Of a stretch of DNA of 33,223 bases, positions 16,867-25,254 are shown in pieces. The DNA is taken from the NCBI GenBank assembly GCA_963205275.1, contig CAUJIH010000026.1, positions 1-33,223 on the forward strand. Direction: 5' to 3'. A program made the translations under genes and the position numbers. Source of the DNA: Verrucomicrobiota bacterium. Lineage in GTDB: Bacteria; Verrucomicrobiota; Verrucomicrobiia; Verrucomicrobiales; DEV007. The notes beneath the pieces were generated by a model. It did no database searches and had not been told where the DNA came from. It was given only the letters and a program-made list of their open reading frames with translations. How positions within the stretch are numbered: the stretch's first letter is position 1; each line of letters opens with the position of its first letter.

Positions 16867-18138
16867 TCAGCGCACGATCGTTTGTTCTCGGGACGGGCCT
16901 ACGCCGACCATGGCTACGGGCGTCTCAGTTTCCGTCTCGATCCTCGCGAGATAGGCGTGAGCCTGTGGCGGCAGATCTTCCCAGCGCTTCACCTGCGAGA
17001 GATCGCACTGCCATCCAGGCAGACTTTCGTACACAGGGACCACTCGCTGAAGATCATGGATGGAGGCAGGAGGAAGAGTAAGCTTCTTCCCGTCCAGCTC
17101 GTAATGCGAGCAAATGGGAATCTCGGCACAGTCGTCCAAGCCATCGAGGATGGTGATGGCTAGCTCGGTAAAGCCGTTGACCATCGCCGCGTAGCGGACG
17201 AGAACGAGATCGAGCCAGCCGCAGCGGCGCTTGCGTCCGGTCGTGGCTCCGAATTCTCGCCCCATGCCGTGAAAGCGGTCGGCCAGCGCATCGTCCTGAG
17301 TCGGGAAAGGGCCTTCTCCAACGCGGGTGGTGTAAGCCTTGGTCACTCCGACGACGCGATCAATGCGATGAGGAGGCACGCCCGAGCCGGTGCAGGCTCC
17401 ACCGGAGGTAGTGTTCGATGAGGTCACGTAAGGATAGGTACCCTGATCGACATCTAGGAAAGTGCCCTGAGCACCCTCGAACAGAAGCATGCGTCCGGCC
17501 TTCATTTCCCGATGAAGAATCGCTACCGTGTCGGCACAGTAGGGAGCCAATCGTCGCCCGGCGGCCAGCAGCTCTTCTTCTGCCGCAGTCGCATCGATTG
17601 GGGCCATCCCCACAGTCTCAAACAGGCGATTGCATTCCTCAATTCGGGAGTGAAGACGCTCGACGAAACTGGCCGAGCCACTCACGAGTTCGTGCAGTCG
17701 GAAACCGATGCGATCAATCTTGTCTCCGTAGGCGGGACCGATTCCTCGTTTGGTCGTTCCGATTTTCACCGCCCGATTTGCCTCCTTGAAAGCGTCCATT
17801 TCCCGGTGAAAGGGCATCACTAGGTGAGCGCGATCTGAGATCGAGAGATTCTTAGGTGAGATCTCTATCCCATCTTCGACGAGTCCATCGATTTCCTTTA
17901 GAATCGCGACGGGGTCCATCACGACACCGTTCCCGATCACGCAGAGCTTCTCCGGCCAGAGAATGCCCGAGGGGATGAGGTGGAGGATGTACTGATGCCC
18001 GTCATTAATGACAGTGTGACCAGCATTATTCCCTCCCTGGGCACGTACGACTACGTCGGCCCGATCAGTCAGCAGATCGACGATTTTGCCTTTTCCTTCG
18101 TCACCCCATTGGGCACCGATCACGATGGTATTGGACAT
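16867..18138 (-). CDS. purA: Adenylosuccinate synthetase
   Basis: PurA joins IMP and aspartate with GTP. From ATG 18138 the protein has 423 residues and begins MSNTIVIGAQWGDEGKGKIV, the GTP-binding loop of the family. Other signatures are GGNNAGHTV, TTKRGIGPAYGDK, FEGAQGTFLDVDQGTYPYVTSSN and GEGPFPTQ. The 14 extra codons upstream are not part of the family. It is followed by uppS. The FHA gene lies 112 bp upstream on the same strand. Confidence 0.97.
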   Translation of the reverse strand: MSNTIVIGAQWGDEGKGKIVDLLTDRADVVVRAQGGNNAGHTVINDGHQYILHLIPSGILWPEKLCVIGNGVVMDPVAILKEIDGLVEDGIEISPKNLSISDRAHLVMPFHREMDAFKEANRAVKIGTTKRGIGPAYGDKIDRIGFRLHELVSGSASFVERLHSRIEECNRLFETVGMAPIDATAAEEELLAAGRRLAPYCADTVAILHREMKAGRMLLFEGAQGTFLDVDQGTYPYVTSSNTTSGGACTGSGVPPHRIDRVVGVTKAYTTRVGEGPFPTQDDALADRFHGMGREFGATTGRKRRCGWLDLVLVRYAAMVNGFTELAITILDGLDDCAEIPICSHYELDGKKLTLPPASIHDLQRVVPVYESLPGWQCDLSQVKRWEDLPPQAHAYLARIETETETPVAMVGVGPSREQTIVR

Positions 18139-18250
18139 GAAAAATTCTGGATAAGAGAAAAGTGAGCCATATTCCCTCACGCGGAAGGAATCAATCGAAT
18201 ATTGCGTCAGAAATATCTACGTCGAGCCAATTCAGGCCAAATCAGACCCA

Positions 18251-18787
18251 TTAGGCTGACATGATTTGCGTGGCGAAGAAGAACAGTACCCCGACCGCCA
18301 AGAGTCCGATCACGCCAAAAATGGAAGCGAACAGAACCAGCGTATTTGTCGGCTTCACCTTCTCGATGGGCGAAAGATTCTGGAATCCGGCGGGCTTTCT
18401 TGAAGATTGGGCGACCTCGACGAAGGACTCATGAGCGAATCCATGTCCATGACCAGAGTACGACGCAGATGGCGCTGAATCACTGTGTGCAGTTGCGTTC
18501 TGAGCAGAGAACACGGCCTGGATCGCACCGAAAACGACCGTACTACCATCTCCCATCGCTGTGTCCGTGACAGCCTCGCCGTCGAGATAGGTGCCATTCG
18601 TCGAATCGGTATCCTGAATCCTGAACGTGCCACCTGAATTGTAAATCAACGCATGAGAACCGGAGAGCGATGAGTGATCGATTCTGATGTCATTGTCGGG
18701 ATTACGACCAATGTAAAATTGCTCGCGACCATCTAGAGAATAGCTGATCGGATCCTGGTCGGGAAGATAAACGGTAAGTGAAGCCAT
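18251..18787 (-). CDS. FHA-domain protein with a C-terminal membrane anchor
   Basis: The 178-residue protein carries an FHA phosphothreonine-binding domain (about 20-95) with the conserved GRNPDND, SSLSGSH and DTDSTNGTYLDG segments. A His/Ser/Gly/Ala-rich linker follows, then one transmembrane helix (about 150-172, LVLFASIFGVIGLLAVGVLFFF) with a very short tail. This is a tail-anchored layout with the FHA domain in the cytoplasm. The partner, presumably a Thr-phosphorylated protein, is not in the window. It lies 26 bp downstream of carA, so it is probably cotranscribed. Function beyond phosphopeptide binding is unknown. Confidence 0.85.
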   Translation of the reverse strand: MASLTVYLPDQDPISYSLDGREQFYIGRNPDNDIRIDHSSLSGSHALIYNSGGTFRIQDTDSTNGTYLDGEAVTDTAMGDGSTVVFGAIQAVFSAQNATAHSDSAPSASYSGHGHGFAHESFVEVAQSSRKPAGFQNLSPIEKVKPTNTLVLFASIFGVIGLLAVGVLFFFATQIMSA

Positions 18788-18813
18788 GAGAATGGGAGAT
18801 GTATTACCACAAA

Positions 18814-19998
18814 TTACTTGGATTGATCAATCATTTTGGCAAATTCTTCGAAAATGTCGAACACATCGTTCGTTCGAGGAGCCGCAGAAGGGATACACTG
18901 AAGGGAGATCGCAGGAAGTTCGCGATGGCGCGTGCCCTCGATCGTACCGTCGTTTAGATTTCGATGCGTCACTTCCAGGACGGAGGGAACAGAGCTTTCG
19001 TCAACGGCGAAGCCCTGATTCTGATGCGTGATCGCTACGCCTCCGGAACGGAGATCCTGGACCGGCTGTCCGTTGTGATGACCGCTATGCAGAGCGCGAG
19101 TACGTCCACCGAGAGCATGGGCCAGAATGAGATGCCCTAATCCGATCGCTAGAATTGGCTTACGCCCGAGAAGCTGGCGTACAGTCTCGTGAATTTTCTC
19201 CAGCGCGGCGGGATCGCCAGGACCGTTCGAAAGAACGATGCCGTCGGGATTCGTCGCCAGAATTTCATCAGCGGAGGCGAAGGCATTCACTACCTCGACG
19301 CGAAACCCCTTCTGTCGCAGACTGGAAAGAAATCCGCGTCCGATTCCGAGATCGAGCGCGACGAGTCTGTGACGCGTGGGAGGAAGCGATACGAAGCAGT
19401 CCTTCCCCTCCATCGTGTAAGGCACCGGCGAAGTCGGATTTCTGACGACCCACTCGCGACTAAGACGATCCTCGGGATCCCAGAGATAATTTTGCTTCGT
19501 CGTGACTTCGCTAACGAGCTTGCTGCCTTTCAGCGAATCCGAACGACGTGCCAAGTCCACGGCTGCTGCTTCATCGAGACTGCCATCGGTACAGAGGACA
19601 GCTCGCATCGTCCCGGATTCCCGCAGTCGGCGCGTGAGCGCCCGCGTATCGATGCCCTGAATTCCGGGGACTCCAGCAGCAGCTAGATTCTCGTGCAACG
19701 ACTGCTGACTCCGCCAACTGCTCGGGTGCTCGCATAATTCCTCGACCACGAGTCCGCTGACCTGAGGACGGTCGCTCTCAGCATCGAGTTCATTCATACC
19801 GGTGCTCCCGATGTGGGAATAGGACATCGCCAGCATCAGTCCACGGCTGGCGGGATCGGTGAGAATTTCCTGATAGCCGGACATGGCGGTGGAGAAGCGC
19901 GCTTCCCCTGTGCGTGTCGTCGAGGCACCGAATCCCGTTCCCCGAAAGACCGTTCCGTCCTCTAGGGCGAGGATGGCCTGATTGTGTTGCTTTGGCAT
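18814..19998 (-). CDS. carA: Carbamoyl-phosphate synthase small subunit homologue, glutaminase triad missing
   Basis: This 394-residue protein aligns over its full length with CarA. The N-terminal domain is typical (FSTAMSGYQEILTDPASRG, SYSHIGSTGMNE, GIQGIDTRALTRRLRESG). The GATase-1 domain keeps LSNGPGDPA, but its active site is lost. The nucleophile Cys of 'ICLGHQ' is Gly286 (AIGLGHLILA). The His and Glu of 'HPEA' are Ile369 and Ser371 (LQCIPSAAP). NHG is NQG. The frame is intact with normal length. It probably cannot release ammonia from glutamine: it may be a structural or ammonia-dependent partner of CarB, or a paralogue of a functional CarA elsewhere. No carB is in the window. Confidence 0.9.
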   Translation of the reverse strand: MPKQHNQAILALEDGTVFRGTGFGASTTRTGEARFSTAMSGYQEILTDPASRGLMLAMSYSHIGSTGMNELDAESDRPQVSGLVVEELCEHPSSWRSQQSLHENLAAAGVPGIQGIDTRALTRRLRESGTMRAVLCTDGSLDEAAAVDLARRSDSLKGSKLVSEVTTKQNYLWDPEDRLSREWVVRNPTSPVPYTMEGKDCFVSLPPTRHRLVALDLGIGRGFLSSLRQKGFRVEVVNAFASADEILATNPDGIVLSNGPGDPAALEKIHETVRQLLGRKPILAIGLGHLILAHALGGRTRALHSGHHNGQPVQDLRSGGVAITHQNQGFAVDESSVPSVLEVTHRNLNDGTIEGTRHRELPAISLQCIPSAAPRTNDVFDIFEEFAKMIDQSK

Positions 19999-20061
19999 TT
20001 GAGTGATGGCCGAAAATGGGCCTTGAGAGGATGGCAGAATCGGCGGGGTGTTTCAAATGGT

Positions 20062-21294
20062 TTATCTATCGTCGTTCAGTTGAGTATCGATTTCGACGGT
20101 TCCGCTCGTCAGCGTGCGATGGACGGGGCAACGATTAGCGATCTCCAGCAGACGCTGAAGCTGATCCTGATCGAGATTCCCTGTGATGCTGACGGTGCGG
20201 GTAAAGTGATCAGTGAAGACTGCGGGAGTCCCATCGGGGACCGCTCCCTGACGCTTTTCGTGCTGTAGGTTCACGCTCACCTCTTCCAGTGGCCACTGCT
20301 TGCGCGAAGCATACATTTTCAGCGTCATGACCGTGCAGGCACCGAGAGCAGCACAGAGCAAGTCGTAGGGCGAAGGCCCCAAATCATCGCCGCCCACATC
20401 CTTCGGCTCGTCTGCGATCAGGCGGTGAGAACCAACGGTGATCTCCGATGTGTAGCGCGGCCCTTGGAGGGAAACCGTGACTCCGTCCGCGCTCAGATTC
20501 TGCGAGCCAGATTCAGAATCGCTCTCAGCAGCAGCCGTCAGATAACGACCGGCCCAAGCGGCGATCACGTTCGCCGCATAGGCGGAATCTCGAGAATCAG
20601 TCAGCAGATGATTGGCTCCGTCGAGAGAGACGAAGCTCTTCGGATGGCGGGCGGCCTGATAAATTTGGGCCGCATTATCGATTCCGACGATCTGATCCTG
20701 GGGAGAGTGCATGACTAGCAGAGACTTCCCAAAGTTGCGAATAATTTCCGCTGTGGAGTGAGCTTCCAGATCGAGGATAAACTCGGCTCCGATTTTCATG
20801 GGACGGCCTCCGATGGAGACGACAGCGACTCCTTTGGCGAGGATTTCATCACGACTTTCTCGCAAAAGCGCCAGAACATGCACTGCCTCCATCGGAGCGC
20901 CGATGGTGCAGACGGCTCGGACCTCCGGCAGCAGTCGCGCTGCGTGTAGGACCGCTGTTCCGCCGAGAGAGTGACCGATCAGCAACTCAGGACTCTGGTA
21001 ATGCTCGCTCAGATAATTCGCCGCAGCGACTAGGTCAGAGAGATTGGTAGTGAAGGATGTCTCCGAGAAGCAGCCTTCGCTATCACCGAGCCCCGTAAAG
21101 TCGAAGCGAAGAACTCCGAATCCGCACTCGGTGAGGCCGCGAGAAATATGAACGGCAGCGAGAGAATTCTGTCCGCAGGTGAAGCAATGAGCGAAAATCG
21201 CGAAGTGCGTGGGCTGTCTCGTGGACGGCAGTTCGAGTTTTGCACTCAAAGTGATTCCCTGTTCATTAGGAAAGCTGAGAGAGACTGTTTTCAT
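20062..21294 (-). CDS. Alpha/beta hydrolase-OsmC fusion
   Basis: This is a 410-residue two-domain protein. Residues 1-250 form an alpha/beta hydrolase with [11 protein letters not shown], a nucleophile in GHSLGG (Ser109), Asp200 (SPQDQ) and His229 (GANHLL). Residues about 265-410 form an OsmC/Ohr-type thiol peroxidase domain with the two reactive cysteines, Cys320 (LGACT) and Cys389 (NRCPVHRTL). OsmC proteins reduce organic hydroperoxides; the fused hydrolase may act on related lipid or ester substrates. This fusion is known in other bacteria. It starts at ATG 21294, 60 bp after the last Mrp gene and 63 bp before carA. Confidence 0.92.
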   Translation of the reverse strand: MKTVSLSFPNEQGITLSAKLELPSTRQPTHFAIFAHCFTCGQNSLAAVHISRGLTECGFGVLRFDFTGLGDSEGCFSETSFTTNLSDLVAAANYLSEHYQSPELLIGHSLGGTAVLHAARLLPEVRAVCTIGAPMEAVHVLALLRESRDEILAKGVAVVSIGGRPMKIGAEFILDLEAHSTAEIIRNFGKSLLVMHSPQDQIVGIDNAAQIYQAARHPKSFVSLDGANHLLTDSRDSAYAANVIAAWAGRYLTAAAESDSESGSQNLSADGVTVSLQGPRYTSEITVGSHRLIADEPKDVGGDDLGPSPYDLLCAALGACTVMTLKMYASRKQWPLEEVSVNLQHEKRQGAVPDGTPAVFTDHFTRTVSITGNLDQDQLQRLLEIANRCPVHRTLTSGTVEIDTQLNDDR

Positions 21295-21303
21295 CTACAT
21301 TTA

Positions 21304-21326
21304 AGGGGGTGCCAGAGCCTGCCCCT
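21304..21326. repeat. REP-like intergenic palindrome
   Basis: A G-rich and a C-rich arm face each other (AGGGG at 21304-21308, CCCCT at 21322-21326) around a centre that contains CAG/CTG. It sits between the last Mrp gene and the hydrolase-OsmC gene. It resembles the 'ggggcaggctctggcaccc' type of dispersed palindrome. No T-run follows on either strand, so it is probably not a simple terminator. Confidence 0.4.
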
Positions 21327-21354
21327 GTCAAAACGATAAGACCGGATCCGACGT

Positions 21355-23154
21355 TTATCCTCGACGAAATGCGGTATAATAGACCAACGAGAGCAGACCG
21401 AGCAGGATCACGGCACCGAAGACGGTCACTCCCACAGGGAAGGCATCAGATCGCATCCGCGCCGCCAGAGACACGCGACCTTGTGCGATCTGTTCCTCAT
21501 CACGCCCCGAAAGCCTCCATAGTGGCACCATTACGAGACAGGCGATGCGAGCGGAACCAGATTCGAAAAACCGCGTGAGTCCACCGATCACGCTTCCCTG
21601 CACGATCCGGGCTACTGCAGAATTCAGCGAGTTCAGAATGCGATCTGCCAAGCGATACACCACGGCCCCGCCACGCCGATAGAACCATTCCGCATCCAGA
21701 TTTACTGCGCGAACTTCCGCCGGATAGAGCCCCGCCAACATCAGCAGGGTGAAGGCCAGCGCACTGAAGAGCAGCAGCGAATACTGATCGAGAACATGAC
21801 CGAACGTATAAGGCACATATCCTGAAGCCAGATTCGGCAGCATGGGATAAAGGAAGGAATCCGGGAACGTGCCAATGAAAAGGCAGAAAAAGGCAGCAAT
21901 TCCCATCGCCAGAAGTTGATTGATCGGAGCTTCCTTGCAACGAATCCCCGAATCGTGAGAAAAAAAGGCGAAGAAGGGGATTTTGATTCCCGCGTGATGA
22001 AAAACGCCAGCCGATGCAAACAGCAGAGCCAGCCAGACCAAGACGTGTCCTCCATCCGCTGCCGCACTCATAATCATCGACTTGCTCACGAATCCGCTGA
22101 AGAATGGGAAAGCGGAAATGCTCGCCGCGCCGATGCAGCAAAACAGGCAGGTCAGAGGCATCGAGCGCACCAGCCCTCCCAGTTCCGTGGCCTTCGACTT
22201 GCCGGTACGGTAGATCACCGATCCGATGGACATGAAGAGCAGGGCTTTGTACAAAATATGGCAATAGGCATGAGCTGCCGTTCCATCCAGTGAAAGAGTC
22301 GTACCGAGCCCGACGCCCACCACCATGAAGCCGACCTGGTTGATCAACGAATAGGCTAGCACACGTCGCAGATCGTTCTCGATCACAGCGTAGAAGATAG
22401 GCACGACTGCCATGATAACGCCGATCCAGATCAGCGTCGGCTCTCCAGAAAAGGTTCGGGCCAGCACATAAACAGCCGTTTTCGTCGTGAAGGTGGCCAT
22501 GAACACGACCCCGCCGATCGAGGCCTCAGGATAGGTATCCGTCAGCCAGGCCCCCAGAACCGGCCAAGCGCAATTGATCCCGAATCCGATGAACATCAGC
22601 CACGAGCCAACTCCTTCTAGCCCGATCTGATCGAAGGCAGTGCTTCCTCCCTCGGCAATATGGACCACGATCCCCGCCATCAGAACTCCTCCGCCGAAGA
22701 GGTGAACCAGCAAGTAACGCACTGCAGCCTTCCCCGACTCGACCGTTTTTCTCGCCAGCAGGCAGAGAACAGCTCCGACGGTCAGCATCTCCCAGAAGAC
22801 AAACATCGTCAGAATATCTCCCGCCATCACCACCCCCATCGCACTACCGGCATAGAGGAGGCCACCAACGAGATCGAGCGGATTATTGTCACGGATCACG
22901 TAGAGGATGCCGATAAAGGACAGCAAGGTAAAAACGTGGAGGAAAATCAAGCTCCACGAGTCAACACGTCCGAGAATCAACTCGAAGTCTAGCAATTCAA
23001 AGCGCCAGTGAACACCCCGGCTGAGCAGGTAGTAGTTAAAAAAAGCCACCACCGGAACCGCGAGGGCGAAAACCTGGCGCAATCGTCCCCGCAGAAACGG
23101 AATGAGTGCCGCTCCGACGAGGAAAATGAGGGAAGGTGGGAGTGCCTCAGGCAT
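21355..23154 (-). CDS. Mrp-type antiporter, third ND-like subunit
   Basis: This 599-residue multi-pass membrane protein belongs to the proton-pumping NADH dehydrogenase/Mrp family (NuoL/M/N, MrpA/D). Conserved sites are the TM5 Glu (VFWEMLTVG) and a Lys in FTTKTAVYVLAR. The TM7 segment reads GFGINCAWPVLGAWLTDTYPEAS, with Asn where the usual Lys would be. As far as I recall, this fits a subgroup of Mrp D-type proteins with 'NAA.P.L..WL.DAYPEAS'. A long C-terminal part (about 430-599, NLDAEWFYRRGG onward) ends in a final TM helix. It overlaps the small gene before it by 8 bp. It is the last gene of the antiporter operon. Confidence 0.9.
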   Translation of the reverse strand: MPEALPPSLIFLVGAALIPFLRGRLRQVFALAVPVVAFFNYYLLSRGVHWRFELLDFELILGRVDSWSLIFLHVFTLLSFIGILYVIRDNNPLDLVGGLLYAGSAMGVVMAGDILTMFVFWEMLTVGAVLCLLARKTVESGKAAVRYLLVHLFGGGVLMAGIVVHIAEGGSTAFDQIGLEGVGSWLMFIGFGINCAWPVLGAWLTDTYPEASIGGVVFMATFTTKTAVYVLARTFSGEPTLIWIGVIMAVVPIFYAVIENDLRRVLAYSLINQVGFMVVGVGLGTTLSLDGTAAHAYCHILYKALLFMSIGSVIYRTGKSKATELGGLVRSMPLTCLFCCIGAASISAFPFFSGFVSKSMIMSAAADGGHVLVWLALLFASAGVFHHAGIKIPFFAFFSHDSGIRCKEAPINQLLAMGIAAFFCLFIGTFPDSFLYPMLPNLASGYVPYTFGHVLDQYSLLLFSALAFTLLMLAGLYPAEVRAVNLDAEWFYRRGGAVVYRLADRILNSLNSAVARIVQGSVIGGLTRFFESGSARIACLVMVPLWRLSGRDEEQIAQGRVSLAARMRSDAFPVGVTVFGAVILLGLLSLVYYTAFRRG

Positions 23155-23485
23155 CGGTCTGATTTTCGGACTTGAAATCGCTGACTTCGTCGCGCTGATA
23201 GTAGTTCTCCCCTCGCATCACCAGCGGACGCACGATGAAACGAGACACGAGCACCAGCAAGGAACACATGACAAAGCCGAACACGGCATAAAACCCCGGC
23301 CAGCGCTCCCAGCCAAAATGAGGATGCAGATCGACTCCGCTCAGCAGGACAACTAGATCGACCAGCACCAGCAGTCCGCAGGCGATGGCCAGACCGGCGA
23401 TCACGCGCCGGACATTCTGCGGGCGAAGAAACCAAGTCGGCATCTCGGCAGGATCGGGAGAGGATGAGGAATCGGAGGGATTCAT
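23147..23485 (-). CDS. Small membrane protein of the Mrp cluster
   Basis: This 112-residue protein has two predicted membrane helices (about 28-48 and 65-86) separated by a motif HPHFGWERWPGFYAVFGF. An acidic C-terminal tail follows (MRGENYYQRDEVSDF). It overlaps the third large subunit by 8 bp, so it is almost certainly coexpressed. I recall similar small proteins next to multi-D-subunit Mrp clusters of other bacteria, but they have no assigned role. It is probably an accessory subunit. Confidence 0.8.
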   Translation of the reverse strand: MNPSDSSSSPDPAEMPTWFLRPQNVRRVIAGLAIACGLLVLVDLVVLLSGVDLHPHFGWERWPGFYAVFGFVMCSLLVLVSRFIVRPLVMRGENYYQRDEVSDFKSENQTDA

Positions 23486-23502
23486 TGAAGCAAAACTCAG
23501 AG

Positions 23503-23697
23503 TTACGCAGGAGACTCCGGAGTAGCCGCGGTGGGGGAGCCTGGGGAATTAGGCACCGAATCCTTCTTCAGCAATCCGGAGCCAACGATGAAAATGATCG
23601 CTAGGTAGAAACACATCGTCGCGAAGACGACTTCGAAAATGTGGAGAAAGCCAGGTTTTGCCTCGTGTCTGAGTTCCTGAAGTGGTGCTGAGCTCAT
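23503..23697 (-). CDS. Very small membrane protein of the Mrp cluster
   Basis: This is a 64-residue protein with one hydrophobic helix (about 21-42, VFATMCFYLAIIFIVGSGLL). A charged N-terminal part (LQELRHEAKPGF) precedes it and a Pro/Ser/Ala tail follows. It lies between the second large ND-like subunit and the two-helix protein, all on the minus strand with short gaps. Position and membrane character suggest a small antiporter subunit. There is no recognised family. Confidence 0.7.
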   Translation of the reverse strand: MSSAPLQELRHEAKPGFLHIFEVVFATMCFYLAIIFIVGSGLLKKDSVPNSPGSPTAATPESPA

Positions 23698-23733
23698 CGC
23701 GTTCGAATGTTGAGAGATCGGATATTGAAAAAA

Positions 23734-25254
23734 TTACGGGTTGGCGACACCACCGTGCAGAACGATGGAGGCAAGATCGTAGAAGGTGCTAGGGAAGAAA
23801 AAGAGCAGGATAGAACTGATCGCAGTGAAGGCTAGAGGAAGCACACAGAGCAAGGGCGCTTCCCGCCAGCCATGCACACAGCAGGCACCGTCTGCATGAA
23901 TCGCATCCATTTCCGGCTCGGGTAGGAAGAAAGCTCGATACACCACAGGAAAGAAATACGCTCCATTCAGCACAGAACTGATCAAAAACGCACAGAGAAG
24001 AGCGATCTGATGCGCCTCTGCCGCCCCCCAGACCAGATAGAGCTTGCTCAGGAATCCCCCCATCGGAGGCAGTCCCGTCACACTGGCCGCACCGATGGCG
24101 AAAGCAGCAAACGTGATCGGCATCCGCCGCCCCAGTCCATTCAGCTCACTGATCTGCTTTTTCCCCGTCGCTACGAAAATCGCTCCGGCACAGAAAAAGA
24201 GAGTAATCTTCCCGAAGGCATGCATCGCGATGTGAAGAATGCTGCCGAGCGCTGCGTGCTCCGTCAGCAGCGCGATCCCGAGAATGATGTAGGAAAGCTG
24301 CCCGATCGTGGAAAATGCGAGCATCCGCTTCAGATTATCCTGAGTCAAAGCGATCAGCGAAGCCGCGACCAAGGTGATCGCCGCGATCCAGCAAAGGACG
24401 AGATGAATCCCCAAGCCCCCAAGAAGATCCATCCCGAACACATTCAGCACCGTGCGGATAATACAGAAAACGCCGACTTTCACCACAGCCACCGCGTGCA
24501 GCAAAGCAGAGACAGGAGTCGGGGCGACCATCGCGCCCGGCAGCCATGAGTGCAGCGGCATCAGTGCCCCCTTGGAAAAGCCGAAGGCAAACGCAAGTAG
24601 CAGCGCCAGCCCCTGAACGTAGCTCAGATCAGTATTCGCTAAGATCGCCTGCACCCCGAAATCCAGCGTCCCTGATTTCACCCAGACATATATCATGGCC
24701 GGGATCACGAAGGCAATCGACGTCCCCAGCAGATGCACCAGATACGAGCGCCCTCCACGGCGCGCCTCTGCATCCTGGTGATGCGTCACCAGCGGCCAGG
24801 TCGAGAGTGAAAGAACCTCATAGAAAACGTATAGCGTGAGCAGATTTCCCGCGAAGGCGACGCCCAGCGTGGCGAACAGCGAGACCGCAAAAAAGACGTA
24901 AAATCTCGTCTGCGAATGCTCCTTCAGTCCGCGCATATAACCGATCGAGTAGATCGATGTGGGAATCCAGAGAATCGATGCCACCAGAGCGAAGACCATC
25001 CCCAGCCCGTCCACTCGGAAGGCAATCGGCACCAGCCCATCCGACCCACCACCGAACAGGGTTAGCTCGATCATACTACCCTGTAGAATGATGGGGAGCA
25101 TCGCCAGCACGAAGCACAGTTTCGCAATTCCAGCCAGAATTGTAACCGCCTCACGAAGAAAAGTTTCACGCCGGAAGAGCAGAATCAAAGGCACCGCAGC
25201 CAGCGATGAAAGGCAGGCCCAGAGCGGCAGATAACTTTGAATACTGTTCTCCAT
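23734..25254 (-). CDS. Mrp antiporter core subunit, MrpA/NuoL-like
   Basis: This 506-residue multi-pass protein of the ND/Mrp superfamily resembles the N-terminal core of MrpA. The conserved sites are YVFYEVLSLS (TM5 Glu), GFSKGALMPLHSWLPGAMVAPTPVSALLH (TM7 Lys and the MrpA/NuoL loop), VVKVGVFCIIR (Lys), DNLKRMLAFSTIGQLSYI and GLPPMGGFLSK. It lacks the long C-terminal extension of full MrpA. The equivalent pieces appear to be the DUF4040 gene at 28057 and the N-terminal part of the gene at 27239. It starts right at the stop of the preceding MrpD-like gene (stop and ATG adjacent). Likely forms part of the cation/proton path. Confidence 0.9.
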   Translation of the reverse strand: MENSIQSYLPLWACLSSLAAVPLILLFRRETFLREAVTILAGIAKLCFVLAMLPIILQGSMIELTLFGGGSDGLVPIAFRVDGLGMVFALVASILWIPTSIYSIGYMRGLKEHSQTRFYVFFAVSLFATLGVAFAGNLLTLYVFYEVLSLSTWPLVTHHQDAEARRGGRSYLVHLLGTSIAFVIPAMIYVWVKSGTLDFGVQAILANTDLSYVQGLALLLAFAFGFSKGALMPLHSWLPGAMVAPTPVSALLHAVAVVKVGVFCIIRTVLNVFGMDLLGGLGIHLVLCWIAAITLVAASLIALTQDNLKRMLAFSTIGQLSYIILGIALLTEHAALGSILHIAMHAFGKITLFFCAGAIFVATGKKQISELNGLGRRMPITFAAFAIGAASVTGLPPMGGFLSKLYLVWGAAEAHQIALLCAFLISSVLNGAYFFPVVYRAFFLPEPEMDAIHADGACCVHGWREAPLLCVLPLAFTAISSILLFFFPSTFYDLASIVLHGGVANP

